Shown here: piece by piece, positions 19,301 to 28,359 of the stretch
Layout of the letters: the number at the start of each line of letters is the position of its first letter
Numbering within the stretch: the first letter of the stretch is position 1
DNA from: Algoriphagus sp. AGSA1
Lineage (GTDB): Bacteria; Bacteroidota; Bacteroidia; Cytophagales; Cyclobacteriaceae
Direction of reading: 5' to 3'
DNA: 64,000 nt
Assembly: GCF_021390545.1 (NCBI RefSeq)
Contig: NZ_JAJUWR010000015.1
Location: forward strand, 1 to 64,000
Made by a program: the position numbers and the translations under genes
The notes under the pieces: generated by a model
Databases searched by the model: none
The model's input: the letters and a program-made list of their open reading frames with translations, nothing else
What the model was told of the DNA's origin: nothing

Positions 19301-19801
19301 TCCAGAAGCTAAAATAGTACCTGTAACGTGGGTAGCGTGATTGGAGATCGTCTCAGTAGATCCATCCACCTGAGTCAACCTACCGTTATACTCCACATGA
19401 TCTATCTTCGGCCTAGTCTGATCATAGACTCCTACTACCATCCCTTTGCCTGTCAAGTTGACTCCTAGTGATCCATTCGGCTGCAATGCTACAGTACCAG
19501 TAGTGTTTGCCGCATTCACATTCATTGTCTTGTAATATACCGGCTGATCGGTTTCGTCAAAATACCTGAGTTCGGCCACAGCTCCATCCTGAAGAGTTAG
19601 TGTTATAGGAATATTAAGGGCTTTAGCCTTTTGGATGACTAAGGCTCTGGGCAGAACAAGATGCTGAAAATCCTGTTCAAATGAAGAACTGATTCTTGCC
19701 CTCGCCGCTTCCAGCTCCTTAGTGCCCGTATCTTTACTTTGCGCCAACAGCAGACTGGAAGTCAGTCCAAGCAAGACGAATGTGAATAAAATTTTCTTCA
19801 T
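16343..19801 (-). CDS. Subtilisin-like serine peptidase with PKD and T9SS type A sorting domain
   Basis: This large secreted S8 peptidase has a signal peptide (MKKILFTFVLLGLTSSLLLAQ). The catalytic centres are the aspartate in VVGVYDQTRPKID (about residue 127), the histidine in SNHATHVTGT (155), the oxyanion asparagine in WAAGND (272) and the serine in SGTSMAAPNVSG (366). Beta-rich repeats, a PKD domain (SYAWDFGGLGTSSLENP) and a C-terminal type A sorting signal ending LKLYKKLIKL follow. It should leave the cell through the T9SS and be anchored or released. The frame also allows a start three codons upstream, but the ATG at 19801 gives the normal signal peptide. It lies next to a SusCD locus. 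Confidence 0.9.
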   Translation of the reverse strand: MKKILFTFVLLGLTSSLLLAQSKDTGTKELEAARARISSSFEQDFQHLVLPRALVIQKAKALNIPITLTLQDGAVAELRYFDETDQPVYYKTMNVNAANTTGTVALQPNGSLGVNLTGKGMVVGVYDQTRPKIDHVEYNGRLTQVDGSTETISNHATHVTGTILASGARDNAKGMASEATGWAFNWESDLSKMNNNAYDPVTKPGGHLVSNHSYGVVLGWYRNSSNVWTWAGNPSIDPDEDYRFGFYSSKSKGLDDLIFSKPYYTVVWAAGNDRSDSGDGSRDPDGPDDTIGPEGVAKNVITVGAVSNVPDYTGSSSVNMSNFSSWGPTDDGRIKPDLVGMGVNVFSSAIADGGVTDAYATLSGTSMAAPNVSGSLLLLQQLYSQRNSGRFMWASTLKALALNTTKEAGQHNGPDYIYGWGLLDAEAAGNIILSENGTSEIIRELNLTNGETYEFDFVSDGVTPIRITIAWTDPSGTPVSASLDPQDLMLVNDLDMRITDEQGVSYFPWTLDPASGPNARAAQDKDNFRDNVEQILISSPKSQKYTVRVTHKKELVNSSQDFSLVMKAGTLDGAEETLYWIGGATGNWNSGSNWSLSSGGAPANKIPTEITRVVFEGADAAVKTVDFPVNASAFSVNLFGNQLVSFDLNGKQLFTSNGFRVSNQFTTIKNGTILFSNEGANKQLVELGAAVLENLSMNFAQGNWEIIDADQLDKMAIDAANVSVTQSKLDLNSLSMTGAGSISGKIEEISFTETLAVDPTATLKEGISIRFDGSLGSLKNEAGVNFASLQVNSGSLRLLSDGINSLAVKNSEVIIAVPLVEVSDLEIGPATTLNLGATGQLTVTDNILATATSSAPSLLNATAKGVLIHDQYKKYCFENISVSNLDLQGDAIINLGVSSTVINSSGWLQQDCADVLFANFAASFTCVGAAVNFENLSEGSISSYAWDFGGLGTSSLENPFFVFDAPGDYLVTLRVSNDQGFTDFDNVITVAGNELLKPVIVINGSVLTSQQPGSSYQWYKNGAPISEATSRSFEALEDGLYQVAIFSGSCNRISDPVVISAIPDQEVELGRLGIFIGPNPTEGRLNISISNEYIGNLEFKVIDMAGREYLVEELSKSELEMEATLDLNGPRGVYILQIQTNNLKLYKKLIKL

Positions 19802-19852
19802 AAATCCCAAACTATACCACCTAAATTAACCCAATGAAATTAATTAAAGTTT

Positions 19853-19882
19853 AAAAAAAAGAGGGCGTTTTGCCCTCTTTTT
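19853..19882. terminator. Terminator between the SusCD unit and the subtilase
   Basis: AAAAAGAGGGC pairs perfectly with GCCCTCTTTTT around GTTTT. The A and T flanks make it usable on both strands. It ends the SusC-SusD-lipoprotein transcript and separates it from the subtilase gene. Confidence 0.8.
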
Positions 19883-19903
19883 ATAAACCAATAAAATTTG
19901 AGG

Positions 19904-20755
19904 CTATTTTTTTGTCAAGATAACATCCCCGCCATCACCATAGGTATTAGACCAACTAAGCGATATGGTACCATCTTCATTGACTACTCCGGAAATAGTG
20001 AAAGGGTCTCCATATTGATCTACATTAGCAGAATCCCCAGTAAGCTCATTACATGAATCTCCGATCCTTCCACTTGGAGCAGCGTCGCCATATAACCCAG
20101 GATACATACCAAAAGAAATATCATCAATCAAATAAGTAGCAGTACCTGAAGTCTCTTCCCACTCCACTTCATCTGCGGCTGCAATCACGAAGTTAGTAGC
20201 AGTTTGGTTTGGTCCTCCTTCACCATCACCTGTTTGAAGGTACTCATAGAAAACTGTATAAGTGCCGGCAAGATCAGAAGGACAAATAGTTCGGATCGCT
20301 ACTGTGAGATCCCCATAATTAGAAGAAATTTCAGCCCCATCTGCACTTGAAATGAGTAACATCAAGTCTGGAGCTTCCGATGGATCTATGTTTCCAGTCA
20401 AAACCTTGACATCTAATGTGGCCACAAACTCACCAGCAGGTATAGTCACTGTCTGGGTTGCCAGAGTATAATGAACTCCAGACACAGCAGTAGATGCAGG
20501 ATCTACTTCTATACTCACAGTAATAGGAGAGGTACTCACAGTTGACACACGGTTCAATTGCAGAGTGACAATATCCTCCTGGGCCTCAGTAAGCCTGATA
20601 AATGATGCTGTGCGCCCATTTGGCAAGCGACCATCCTCAAACTCAACAAACCCACCATCAAAAATGGTGTCGGCTCCCTGATCGTCAAAACAAGCAGTCA
20701 TTGTCATAGAAGACAATATCACTGCAAGGAATATATATAATTTATTCAATTTCAT
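19904..20755 (-). CDS. SusCD-associated surface lipoprotein of unknown ligand
   Basis: The 283-residue protein has a lipoprotein signal (LSSMTMTAC, cysteine at about residue 22). Acidic residues soon after the cysteine fit surface exposure in Bacteroidota. The body looks like a Calx-beta-type domain (SGVHYTLATQTVTIPAGE) followed by a beta-rich C-terminal half. It follows susD by 12 nt and is the last gene of the unit. Third-position lipoproteins in such loci usually bind the substrate at the cell surface. The family (DUF1735/DUF4843-like) is my guess. Confidence 0.7.
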   Translation of the reverse strand: MKLNKLYIFLAVILSSMTMTACFDDQGADTIFDGGFVEFEDGRLPNGRTASFIRLTEAQEDIVTLQLNRVSTVSTSPITVSIEVDPASTAVSGVHYTLATQTVTIPAGEFVATLDVKVLTGNIDPSEAPDLMLLISSADGAEISSNYGDLTVAIRTICPSDLAGTYTVFYEYLQTGDGEGGPNQTATNFVIAAADEVEWEETSGTATYLIDDISFGMYPGLYGDAAPSGRIGDSCNELTGDSANVDQYGDPFTISGVVNEDGTISLSWSNTYGDGGDVILTKK

Positions 20756-20767
20756 TTTATCTGATTT

Positions 20768-22201
20768 TTAGTTGTAACCAGGATTATCTTCTAATAGATC
20801 ATTCAAGATAATTTGATTCTGAGGCAAAGGAGCCAAAATACGATAGTCACTGTAAGGCACAGGTTCAATAGTCCCAGATTTAGAGATGGTTAGGCCATTT
20901 CGCTTTAAATCGAACCATCGGTGTCCTTCCAGTGCAAACTCAATTCTTCTTTCGTTGAGAATCGCTTGAAATAAGTCATTGCCAGTAATTCCCGTCAATG
21001 CGCTTACACCTCTTTTGCTCCTCAAGGCATTCAGGTCAGCAAGTGCCCCGGCGTTATCACCGGTTTTCTGTCTGGCTTCAGCTCTGATCAGGTATAGCTC
21101 AGAAGCTCGCAAAATCGGTAAGTTTTCAAGAAAATCCCCTTTGGATCCAAGCCATTTTTTAGATGCATAAACTACCCCATCAGCGCCACTACGGGTGGTC
21201 TCATCCCACATATCTCTTCTTACATCTCCGGCATCATAAGAATCCAGTAGCTCATCAGTAGCAGTCACGATAAATTGTGCCCCAGTAAATACATTTGCAG
21301 TCAATGAACTCATGGAATTATTCACTCCATCTACTGAACTCCAATCCACTGAACGGATCTCAATCTCGAATACAGATTCTGGGTTTGGAAAAGTATTGAA
21401 AGCTTCTTCATATGCATTGGCTGCTACCAAACCATCACCATTAGCTGTCAATCCCATAGATGCCATCGCCTGACTGGCCATAGCAGCCGCTTCAGAATTT
21501 TTGCCTTCATAGAGATAAACTCTTGCCAACAAAGTCTCTGCGGCACCTTTGGTTGCCCGATAATTGTCAGCTGTACCTATGGACTGCCCCCCTAAGCTTG
21601 AAATAGCATTGGTAAGGTCTGACTCAATCTGATCGTAAACCTCTCTATTTGTACTTCTTGCCCTAAAATCCGCATCAGAGAATCCTAAAGTAGGGTTAGT
21701 CCGCAGAATAACTGAAGAATTCCACCCATTCACTTCCTGGCCTGGCTCATAGCCATACACTCTTGCAAGATCAAAGTAGAACAATGCTCTAAGGAAATAA
21801 GCCTCTCCTTTCAACTTAGTGCGAAGTGCTTCATCTCCCTCTACCTCTTCGATTTCTGTGAGAAGAATATTGGTTTCATTAATCGCGGTATAAACCCCTG
21901 TTGTCCAAAGGTTGATATGAGCTCTGTCAGCATTGACTTCTTGGCCTATATACCTTCCTGTGTTTGCTATAATCCTTAAATTGTCTGCCATAATTTCAGG
22001 CGCAATCATCATAGTCTGTCCGTAATAATTAAAGCTTCTTACTCGCCCATAAATAGACATCAATAAGGATTCAAAACTTTCTACATCCGTAAAGGCAGAT
22101 TCAGGCGTTAGGCTTTGCCTAGGTTCTGTCTCTAATAAGCTATCGCATGAACCCAAAATAAGGGCACTGCCTAGCACAAGTGTTTTTATAATATTTTTCA
22201 T
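20768..22201 (-). CDS. RagB/SusD family nutrient-uptake lipoprotein
   Basis: The 477-residue lipoprotein (signal LVLGSALILGSCDSLLETEP) shows the SusD pattern. The TPR-like helices have KGEAYFLRALFYFDLARVYG, and the C-terminal half has the LRASELYLIRAEARQKTGD and ALNERRIEFALEGHRWFDLKRNG blocks. SusD caps the SusC channel and captures the substrate. The gene lies 12 nt after susC. The substrate cannot be read from the sequence, and no glycosidase lies nearby. Confidence 0.95.
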   Translation of the reverse strand: MKNIIKTLVLGSALILGSCDSLLETEPRQSLTPESAFTDVESFESLLMSIYGRVRSFNYYGQTMMIAPEIMADNLRIIANTGRYIGQEVNADRAHINLWTTGVYTAINETNILLTEIEEVEGDEALRTKLKGEAYFLRALFYFDLARVYGYEPGQEVNGWNSSVILRTNPTLGFSDADFRARSTNREVYDQIESDLTNAISSLGGQSIGTADNYRATKGAAETLLARVYLYEGKNSEAAAMASQAMASMGLTANGDGLVAANAYEEAFNTFPNPESVFEIEIRSVDWSSVDGVNNSMSSLTANVFTGAQFIVTATDELLDSYDAGDVRRDMWDETTRSGADGVVYASKKWLGSKGDFLENLPILRASELYLIRAEARQKTGDNAGALADLNALRSKRGVSALTGITGNDLFQAILNERRIEFALEGHRWFDLKRNGLTISKSGTIEPVPYSDYRILAPLPQNQIILNDLLEDNPGYN

Positions 22202-22213
22202 TCCTAGTCCTGA

Positions 22214-25195
22214 TTAGAAGTTAAGATTGATACCAGCGGTAAGTTGCTTTCCATTAGGATAAGAACCATAAGTAGTATTTCCTACAGAGTTCACCTCGGG
22301 ATCGATACCGTTGTAGTTGGTAAATGTCGCCAAGTTCATTCCTTGCAAGAAGATAGTCGCACTGCTCATCCCTATTTTTTGGGCCGCCACATTTCCAAGA
22401 GTATATCTTAGTGTCACCTGTTTCAATCTTACATACCCCCCATCACTCAGAAGTCGTGTAGAGAAAGTATTGATATTTGATGTACCCGGAGCCTGGCCAC
22501 CTTCATAAGGCTTCCCAACTGTAGTGACATCCCCAGGTTGCTTCCAGTAATCCGCCTGGCTTACAAATTGGTTATCCGGGCCAGAGCCCCAGAAGCCCAA
22601 ATTATAAATATCTGAATTGGTTGCAAGGTTTCCGAATTGTCCCTGAAAGAATATTTCCAGGCTAATAGGCCCATAGGAAAAAGTATTGGCCAAACCACCA
22701 TAACTACTAGGAAGTGCACTGCCTCTATAATCCAAAGTAGATTCTCCTGTCAAATAAGTATAATTTCCAGTACCGGTACCATCATCATACATAGCCAATC
22801 CATTTGCAGGATTAACACCTAGGTACTTGTTAGTATAAAAGAAATCTATGGGTCTTCCTACAATTAAATCATTGCCAACCCTGTCAAGCCCATCATAAAG
22901 TGATAAAAGCTCATTTTGTAACAAAGTGATATTGAAGGCTGTGCTCCATTGGAATTTTCCAACCACCACATTGGTAGTCTGCAAATCAATGTCTATCCCT
23001 TGGTTTCTCAGTTCACCAGTATTTCTTGTTATTATGCCAAATCCTGAATCAATCGGCAGAGGTGTTTCAAAGAGAAGAGATTTGGAATTTTTTCTCCAGA
23101 AATCAACTGTTGCAATTATTCTACCATTGAACAAAGTACCATCTACACCAATATTGAAAGTTTCTGCTTCTTCCCATGTCAACAGGTCATTCCCCAGTTG
23201 ACTGATTGTCAGACCACCATTTCCTAAGTACTGCCCGCTTGAACCTACTAGAGTTCTCGAGGCAAAATTTTCTATATCAGAATTCCCGGTAACCCCATAA
23301 GAACCTCTCACTCTCAGGTTATCCAACCAGGTCACATCCTGCAAGAAGGCCTCTGAAGAAAGTCTCCATCCAACAGAAAATGCCCCGAAAGTACCCCATT
23401 TATATTCTTCTCCAAAACGGGAGTTCCCATCCCTTCTCAATGTCAAATCCGCAGTATATCTATCATCATAGTCATACTTGGCCTGACCAAAGAACCCTGC
23501 CCTTTTGAATTCTGTATAGAAACTGTTCACTGCAAAAGGTGTAGCAGCATTTTGAAGATAAATCAACGTAGGATTAGGGAATCCACGTCCTGTAGCTGAC
23601 TGCAGATCATCATTCCCCACTTTATATTCAAAACCTAAGATCCCTGATACCGAATGAACTTCGTTAAATTTCTTGTTGAAATTGAAGTTATGATTTGTGT
23701 TGAAGTTTGTTTTTCTCCGTGAGGTAAACACTGAAGCTCCACCGTAAGAAGAAAACGCCGGAATGGTAGAAGGTCTGCTGTTCACATCTGCATTATCAGA
23801 GAAATCAAGACCAAAATAAGAAGTCCAACTCAACCATGGGGCAAACTGATAGGTGAGAGACAAATTCGAAACTGTCTGCACAGTTTTAGCATTTCTTAAC
23901 TCTTCTGATACACCTTGCACAATATTATATCCAAATAAGTGATTGGACGGATATGGTGCAAAAGTACCATCCTCGTTATAAATAGGAACATTTGGTCTAG
24001 CGGAATATCCGGCAACGAAAGGCCCATTAACGAAGTTTCCTCTATCGATAGATCCATTGGTGTTTTGGTAAGCCAATGACAAGGCCGCAGAAACAGTGAA
24101 TTTTTGGTTTGGCCTGTGGGTAAGGTTTAAACGTCCAGTTGCTCGCTCATAGTCAGATTTAATAATTTGAGCTTCCTGTTTGGTGTAAGAACCTGAAAGG
24201 AAAAACGTGGTCTTTTCATCACCTCCCGACACGGATAGGTCATACACGCTTAACCTACCATCACGGTAAAGTGCATCAACCCAGTCATAGCTCTCAAGAT
24301 TCGGATCTTCTGGATTACCATAGGTGGCAGCAGCATTAGCAGGGTTAAGACCAGCATTGATATAAGCATCTCGTTTGATCGCCGCTAATTGGGATGCATC
24401 CATCACATCATAGAGATTCAATGGCTGCACTATCCCTTCCTGAACTGACACTCTGATGTTGGTCTTCCCTTTTTTACCTCTTTTGGTATTGATCAAAACC
24501 ACCCCGTTTGCAGCCTGAGCGCCATAGATCGCCGCTGCTGCTGCATCTTTAAGAACCTCAATGGATTCTATATCATTCGGATTAATAGATGCTAAAGCAT
24601 TTTGAGAGCCTTGCCCTGATAGACCTCCACCCTGTACCTGCACACCATCAACGATGTACAACGGATCATTACCCGCATTGATAGAACCTACTCCACGAAT
24701 ACGTACGGTAAGCGCCCCGCCCGGCTGCCCGGTAGATGAGGTCACCTGCACCCCAGCAATCCTGCCCTGCATGGCACGGTCAAAAGACTGAACAGGCAAA
24801 TCCTGAAATACTTCGCCTTTAACTGCTGAAATGGCACCGGTAATTTCCCGTCTCGATTGATCACCATAAGATGTGACCACAAATTCCGAAAGAGATTGAA
24901 CATCAGGCTCCATCGCTACATCTATTGTCGTGCGGTTACCGATGGTAATCTCCTGTGGGCTTAAGCCAACAAAGCTAAAGACCAATACATTGCTCCCGGC
25001 AGGGACACTGATTGAATACTTGCCATCAATATCTGTGGCTGTTCCAATAGTGGTTCCCTTTACCAGAACTGTCGCTCCTGGTACTCCTAGATTATCTTCC
25101 GTAGAAGTAACCGTACCAGTGATCACACGGCTTTGGGCAAAAGCAACTGCTCCCGCTAAAAACAGTGTGAGTCCTAGAAGTAAAACTTTCCTCAT
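22214..25195 (-). CDS. SusC/RagA family TonB-dependent outer-membrane transporter
   Basis: The protein has a signal peptide (MRKVLLLGLTLFLAGAVAFAQ), a carboxypeptidase-like N-terminal domain (GTVTSTEDNLGVPGATVLVKGT) and a plug with SINAGNDPLYIVDGVQ and NPNDIESIEVLKDAAAAAIYG. A long TonB-dependent barrel ends in KQLTAGINLNF. With SusD it imports oligomers across the outer membrane using TonB energy. The frame runs to 25294, but the ATG at 25195 is the true start (993 residues), since the extra 33 residues carry no family sequence. It heads a three-gene transcript. Confidence 0.96.
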   Translation of the reverse strand: MRKVLLLGLTLFLAGAVAFAQSRVITGTVTSTEDNLGVPGATVLVKGTTIGTATDIDGKYSISVPAGSNVLVFSFVGLSPQEITIGNRTTIDVAMEPDVQSLSEFVVTSYGDQSRREITGAISAVKGEVFQDLPVQSFDRAMQGRIAGVQVTSSTGQPGGALTVRIRGVGSINAGNDPLYIVDGVQVQGGGLSGQGSQNALASINPNDIESIEVLKDAAAAAIYGAQAANGVVLINTKRGKKGKTNIRVSVQEGIVQPLNLYDVMDASQLAAIKRDAYINAGLNPANAAATYGNPEDPNLESYDWVDALYRDGRLSVYDLSVSGGDEKTTFFLSGSYTKQEAQIIKSDYERATGRLNLTHRPNQKFTVSAALSLAYQNTNGSIDRGNFVNGPFVAGYSARPNVPIYNEDGTFAPYPSNHLFGYNIVQGVSEELRNAKTVQTVSNLSLTYQFAPWLSWTSYFGLDFSDNADVNSRPSTIPAFSSYGGASVFTSRRKTNFNTNHNFNFNKKFNEVHSVSGILGFEYKVGNDDLQSATGRGFPNPTLIYLQNAATPFAVNSFYTEFKRAGFFGQAKYDYDDRYTADLTLRRDGNSRFGEEYKWGTFGAFSVGWRLSSEAFLQDVTWLDNLRVRGSYGVTGNSDIENFASRTLVGSSGQYLGNGGLTISQLGNDLLTWEEAETFNIGVDGTLFNGRIIATVDFWRKNSKSLLFETPLPIDSGFGIITRNTGELRNQGIDIDLQTTNVVVGKFQWSTAFNITLLQNELLSLYDGLDRVGNDLIVGRPIDFFYTNKYLGVNPANGLAMYDDGTGTGNYTYLTGESTLDYRGSALPSSYGGLANTFSYGPISLEIFFQGQFGNLATNSDIYNLGFWGSGPDNQFVSQADYWKQPGDVTTVGKPYEGGQAPGTSNINTFSTRLLSDGGYVRLKQVTLRYTLGNVAAQKIGMSSATIFLQGMNLATFTNYNGIDPEVNSVGNTTYGSYPNGKQLTAGINLNF

Positions 25196-25678
25196 ATTTG
25201 TTCTATTAAGGTTTAAAATTGAATCAATTATATCCTTTTCGACAATAATTTCCCAAAGTGAGCTAGAGAAATAATTATAATAATAAAGAAACAATCTGTA
25301 GAAAAATTCATCAAACCGGCCAAAAACGAAACATTATTGTCCATTCTTATACAGTTGAGCAAATACATAGATTTAAATTTCGTTAATCAATTGTTAACAA
25401 AAGTTAATTTGTCTTAAAAAAAACAATCTTTTACGCTTCAACCAATCAATTACCTTGAAAAAAAAACAAAACCATAAAGAAACTGACCAAAACGAAATTT
25501 TATGTTACAATAATCCATATTCTAGCATTTAATAGTTCAAAAAGGCAGGTAAAAAAAACAATCCCCTGCTCCGCCATAGAAACAAACCCTGCCGTCTACC
25601 CTTGCAGTTTTAAAACTACTAAAATAGCTGTGTGCTACATTGAATAGCCTCTTATGACAACTGTTGACTGCCAGTAAG
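25196..25678. promoter_or_regulatory. AT-rich upstream region of the SusCD unit
   Basis: The 480-bp gap holds no gene. It contains the near-palindrome GTTAATCAATTGTTAAC at 25382-25398. A weak promoter-like pair on the minus strand follows: TTG, then 18 nt, then TATGTATTTG (about 25360-25395). It also has a loose direct repeat of CCAAAAACGAAA-type words near 25320 and 25485. Promoter and operator roles are inference. No ECF sigma/anti-sigma pair, the common SusCD regulator, is present. Confidence 0.35.
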
Positions 25679-27601
25679 TTATAAGATTTTTATGGTGATC
25701 CTTCGGTTCAGCGCTTGATTCTGCGGAGAAGTGTTCGGGACCATTGGCTCCTTATCCCCTTTTCCCTCTACCAACGCACGGCCTTCATGAAAACCAGCTG
25801 ATATTAAAAATTGCTGGACACTTTTGGCACGCTGTAAACTCAACGTTTGATTATAACTGGCACTCCCCACATTATCCGTATGGCCTGAAATCAGAATATT
25901 CACATTTGGATTTTCGGTCAAAAATCTGACAAGCCGTTTCAGGGATGAAATGGACTCACTTTTGAGGCTATATTCATCGAATTCAAAAAACACATTTTCA
26001 AATACAAACTCTTCCCCGGCGGCCACAGGCACCAATTCCACCTTCAGATCTTTTACGTTCTTGATATTATCCCGCTCCACGTTATATATCTTTGGCAAAT
26101 ACCCTTTTTTCTCCACATAAAGTCCCGAAATCGCCTTATTTGGATAGAGCATCATAAACTCTCCTGTCTTACCATCCGACCCAAACTGATACAGCGTACT
26201 ATCATTTGTGAGTGAAACCAACGAAAGTGAAGCATCTACAGGCTCTCCCGTCTTTGAGTTGAGCACTTTCCCTTCTGTAACAGTCAAATTCTCCCCCAAA
26301 TAAATATCCTCAGGGAACTTGAATCTATACAAAAGAGATCTGTCCTGCCCTTGCTCCACTGAGGTCAACTCTGTGAAATAAGCATAATCCTTTTGGGCTG
26401 TAATAAATAATGCTACCTGATCATGCTGGTCATTGATAGGCAAACCCAGATTTTCAGGTTCCGAAAACTCCCCGTCCACCACCCTGGAAAGATGTATGTC
26501 CATGCCACCGAATCCAGGATGTCCATTGGAAGAAAAAAACAGGATTTCATTATTGAAAAACATAAATGGGGATATCTCATCTTTTGGTGTATTTACAACA
26601 TTGCCAAGATTCTTAGCCACTGACCAAGTGCCATCATTTTGCAATACGCTGTACCAAATATCATTGCCCCCAAAACCACCTTTTCTATTGGATGAGAAAA
26701 ACAGGATCTTCCCATCAGCTGAAAGAGACGGCTGAGAATCCCAGGAGCGGGAATTGACATTTTTACCCATATTCCGGGGTCGTTGCCACCTCCCATTTAA
26801 TTTATACGCAATATACAGGTCGCAACTCCCCTCAGAATCAGGGGCATCACATGAGGTGTAGATCAAAACATTTCCATCCGCAGTGATAGAACAGGTTCCC
26901 TCGTTATAAGGTGAGTTAATTGTTTCGGCTATACTTTGGGGTTTGGTCCAACCTCCGTCCAGGCCCATAAATGACATATAAATATCCTCCTTATGATTGG
27001 TCCCGGCCCCATCTCTCTTAGTAAACAAAATCTGCTCCCCGTTCGCTGTGAGCACAGGGAAATACTGGAGCTGAAATTCATTCAAAGGCTGCTCAAGCTT
27101 TTCTTTCTCTATCACCCAATTCCGCTCCAGATGATCTTTGAGAAACCCCATCCTGTCAGCCATTTCTTTGTAAGACACATGTTTCCGAAAGCTTTCCTCC
27201 AACAGAGGGTCTGTTTCCAAAAATTTTGAATAGGCTTCTTTATACCTTCCTTGCTTCAGGTAAACATTGGTAAGCACCCAACCTATGTCCGCCCTATGCT
27301 TTAATGTTGCTTTGGGATTTGCCAATTTTGACTGGCCGCTAATCAAGGTCTTCTCAGCTCCATCCAGGTCTCCTTGTGTCAACTGAAGTTGGGCTAATTT
27401 CACATAGGCTTCCACAAACGAAGCTTCTCGCTTTATCGCACTTTGGTATTTTTCAATTGCCTCCTCATATTGCCTTGAAAGGGTAAGCTCCTCCCCTTCT
27501 TGGTACATCTTGATAGCCCTACTATCTATAATAGAATAGCCCTGGGCACGGGCCACCATACTACTAGACAAAAGGAATAAGAAAAGCAAAACAGTACGCA
27601 T
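25679..27601 (-). CDS. TPR-propeller-OmpA protein, PorE-like
   Basis: The 640-residue protein starts with a signal peptide, then TPR repeats (residues about 30-165) and PD40/WD40-like propeller repeats (FSSNRKGGFGGNDIWYS, FFSSNGHPGFGGMDIHLS). A carboxypeptidase regulatory-like fold (about 435-515) and an OmpA peptidoglycan-binding domain follow (ISGHTDNVGSASYNQTLSLQ, NRRITIKIL). This exact order is that of PorE of Porphyromonas gingivalis, a T9SS component tied to peptidoglycan. Several paralogues with this layout exist per Bacteroidota genome, so a structural envelope role outside the T9SS remains possible. The queE stop lies 4 nt upstream of its start. Confidence 0.8.
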   Translation of the reverse strand: MRTVLLFLFLLSSSMVARAQGYSIIDSRAIKMYQEGEELTLSRQYEEAIEKYQSAIKREASFVEAYVKLAQLQLTQGDLDGAEKTLISGQSKLANPKATLKHRADIGWVLTNVYLKQGRYKEAYSKFLETDPLLEESFRKHVSYKEMADRMGFLKDHLERNWVIEKEKLEQPLNEFQLQYFPVLTANGEQILFTKRDGAGTNHKEDIYMSFMGLDGGWTKPQSIAETINSPYNEGTCSITADGNVLIYTSCDAPDSEGSCDLYIAYKLNGRWQRPRNMGKNVNSRSWDSQPSLSADGKILFFSSNRKGGFGGNDIWYSVLQNDGTWSVAKNLGNVVNTPKDEISPFMFFNNEILFFSSNGHPGFGGMDIHLSRVVDGEFSEPENLGLPINDQHDQVALFITAQKDYAYFTELTSVEQGQDRSLLYRFKFPEDIYLGENLTVTEGKVLNSKTGEPVDASLSLVSLTNDSTLYQFGSDGKTGEFMMLYPNKAISGLYVEKKGYLPKIYNVERDNIKNVKDLKVELVPVAAGEEFVFENVFFEFDEYSLKSESISSLKRLVRFLTENPNVNILISGHTDNVGSASYNQTLSLQRAKSVQQFLISAGFHEGRALVEGKGDKEPMVPNTSPQNQALNRRITIKIL

Positions 27602-27605
27602 GGAC

Positions 27606-28232
27606 TTAAGGAATGTCCATAAATTTATGGGTTTGAAGCGAAATTTTCCATTTTGGGTGATTTTTTGCGAAGTCTATGATCACTGGAGTAAACTTTTCTG
27701 CTTTACTCCATTCCGGCTGAAGACGCAATTCGCAGCGAGGATCCACCAACTTAGCATGCTCTTCCGCAAATGTGAAATCACTTTGATGGAACACTACCAC
27801 CTTAAGCTCATCCGCTACTTTATAAACAGATGGATGAGGTTTCTTAAATTTTTTAGGGGAGAAACAAACCCAGTCAAAATCCCCCGAAAACGGATGGGCT
27901 CCTGACGTCTCTATATTCGTGGTGAAGCCTTTTGCTTTCAACAAGGAAGTCAATGGGCCTAAATCATACATCAAGGGCTCTCCCCCTGTGATCACAACCA
28001 GCCTTCCCGGATAAGCCAGGGCATCGGACACAATTTCTTCTATAGATAAAACCGGCCATTTACCCGAATCCCAAGATTCCTTAACGTCGCACCAGACACA
28101 TCCCACATCACAGCCTCCCAGCCGGATAAAATAAGCCGGGTGCCCCGTAAATCTACCTTCTCCCTGTATTGTATAGAACGCCTCCATAACCGGAAGCATG
28201 GTTCCTTGCGCGACCATTTGTGCTGTCTTCAT
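27606..28232 (-). CDS. queE: 7-carboxy-7-deazaguanine synthase
   Basis: QueE is a radical-SAM enzyme that contracts carboxytetrahydropterin to carboxydeazaguanine in the queuosine pathway. The cluster motif is CDVGCVWCD (CxxxCxxC, about residues 40-47), with the substrate motif YTIQGEGRFTGHPAYFIRLGG before it and VVITGGEPLMY after it. The 208-residue length is typical. It acts on the product of QueD (15109-15528), although the two genes are 12 kb apart. It is followed 4 nt later by the PorE-like gene. Confidence 0.93.
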   Translation of the reverse strand: MKTAQMVAQGTMLPVMEAFYTIQGEGRFTGHPAYFIRLGGCDVGCVWCDVKESWDSGKWPVLSIEEIVSDALAYPGRLVVITGGEPLMYDLGPLTSLLKAKGFTTNIETSGAHPFSGDFDWVCFSPKKFKKPHPSVYKVADELKVVVFHQSDFTFAEEHAKLVDPRCELRLQPEWSKAEKFTPVIIDFAKNHPKWKISLQTHKFMDIP

Positions 28233-28359
28233 GAATTTTTGGTAAAGCGGGCGATTGAACCGCTGGTGAATAATACCGCAAAGGTAAGGGATTTGAATTG
28301 GAAAACTCAGGGATGGCGAAATTGTGACATGCGACCAACTTTCCTAAAATCATTGAAAT

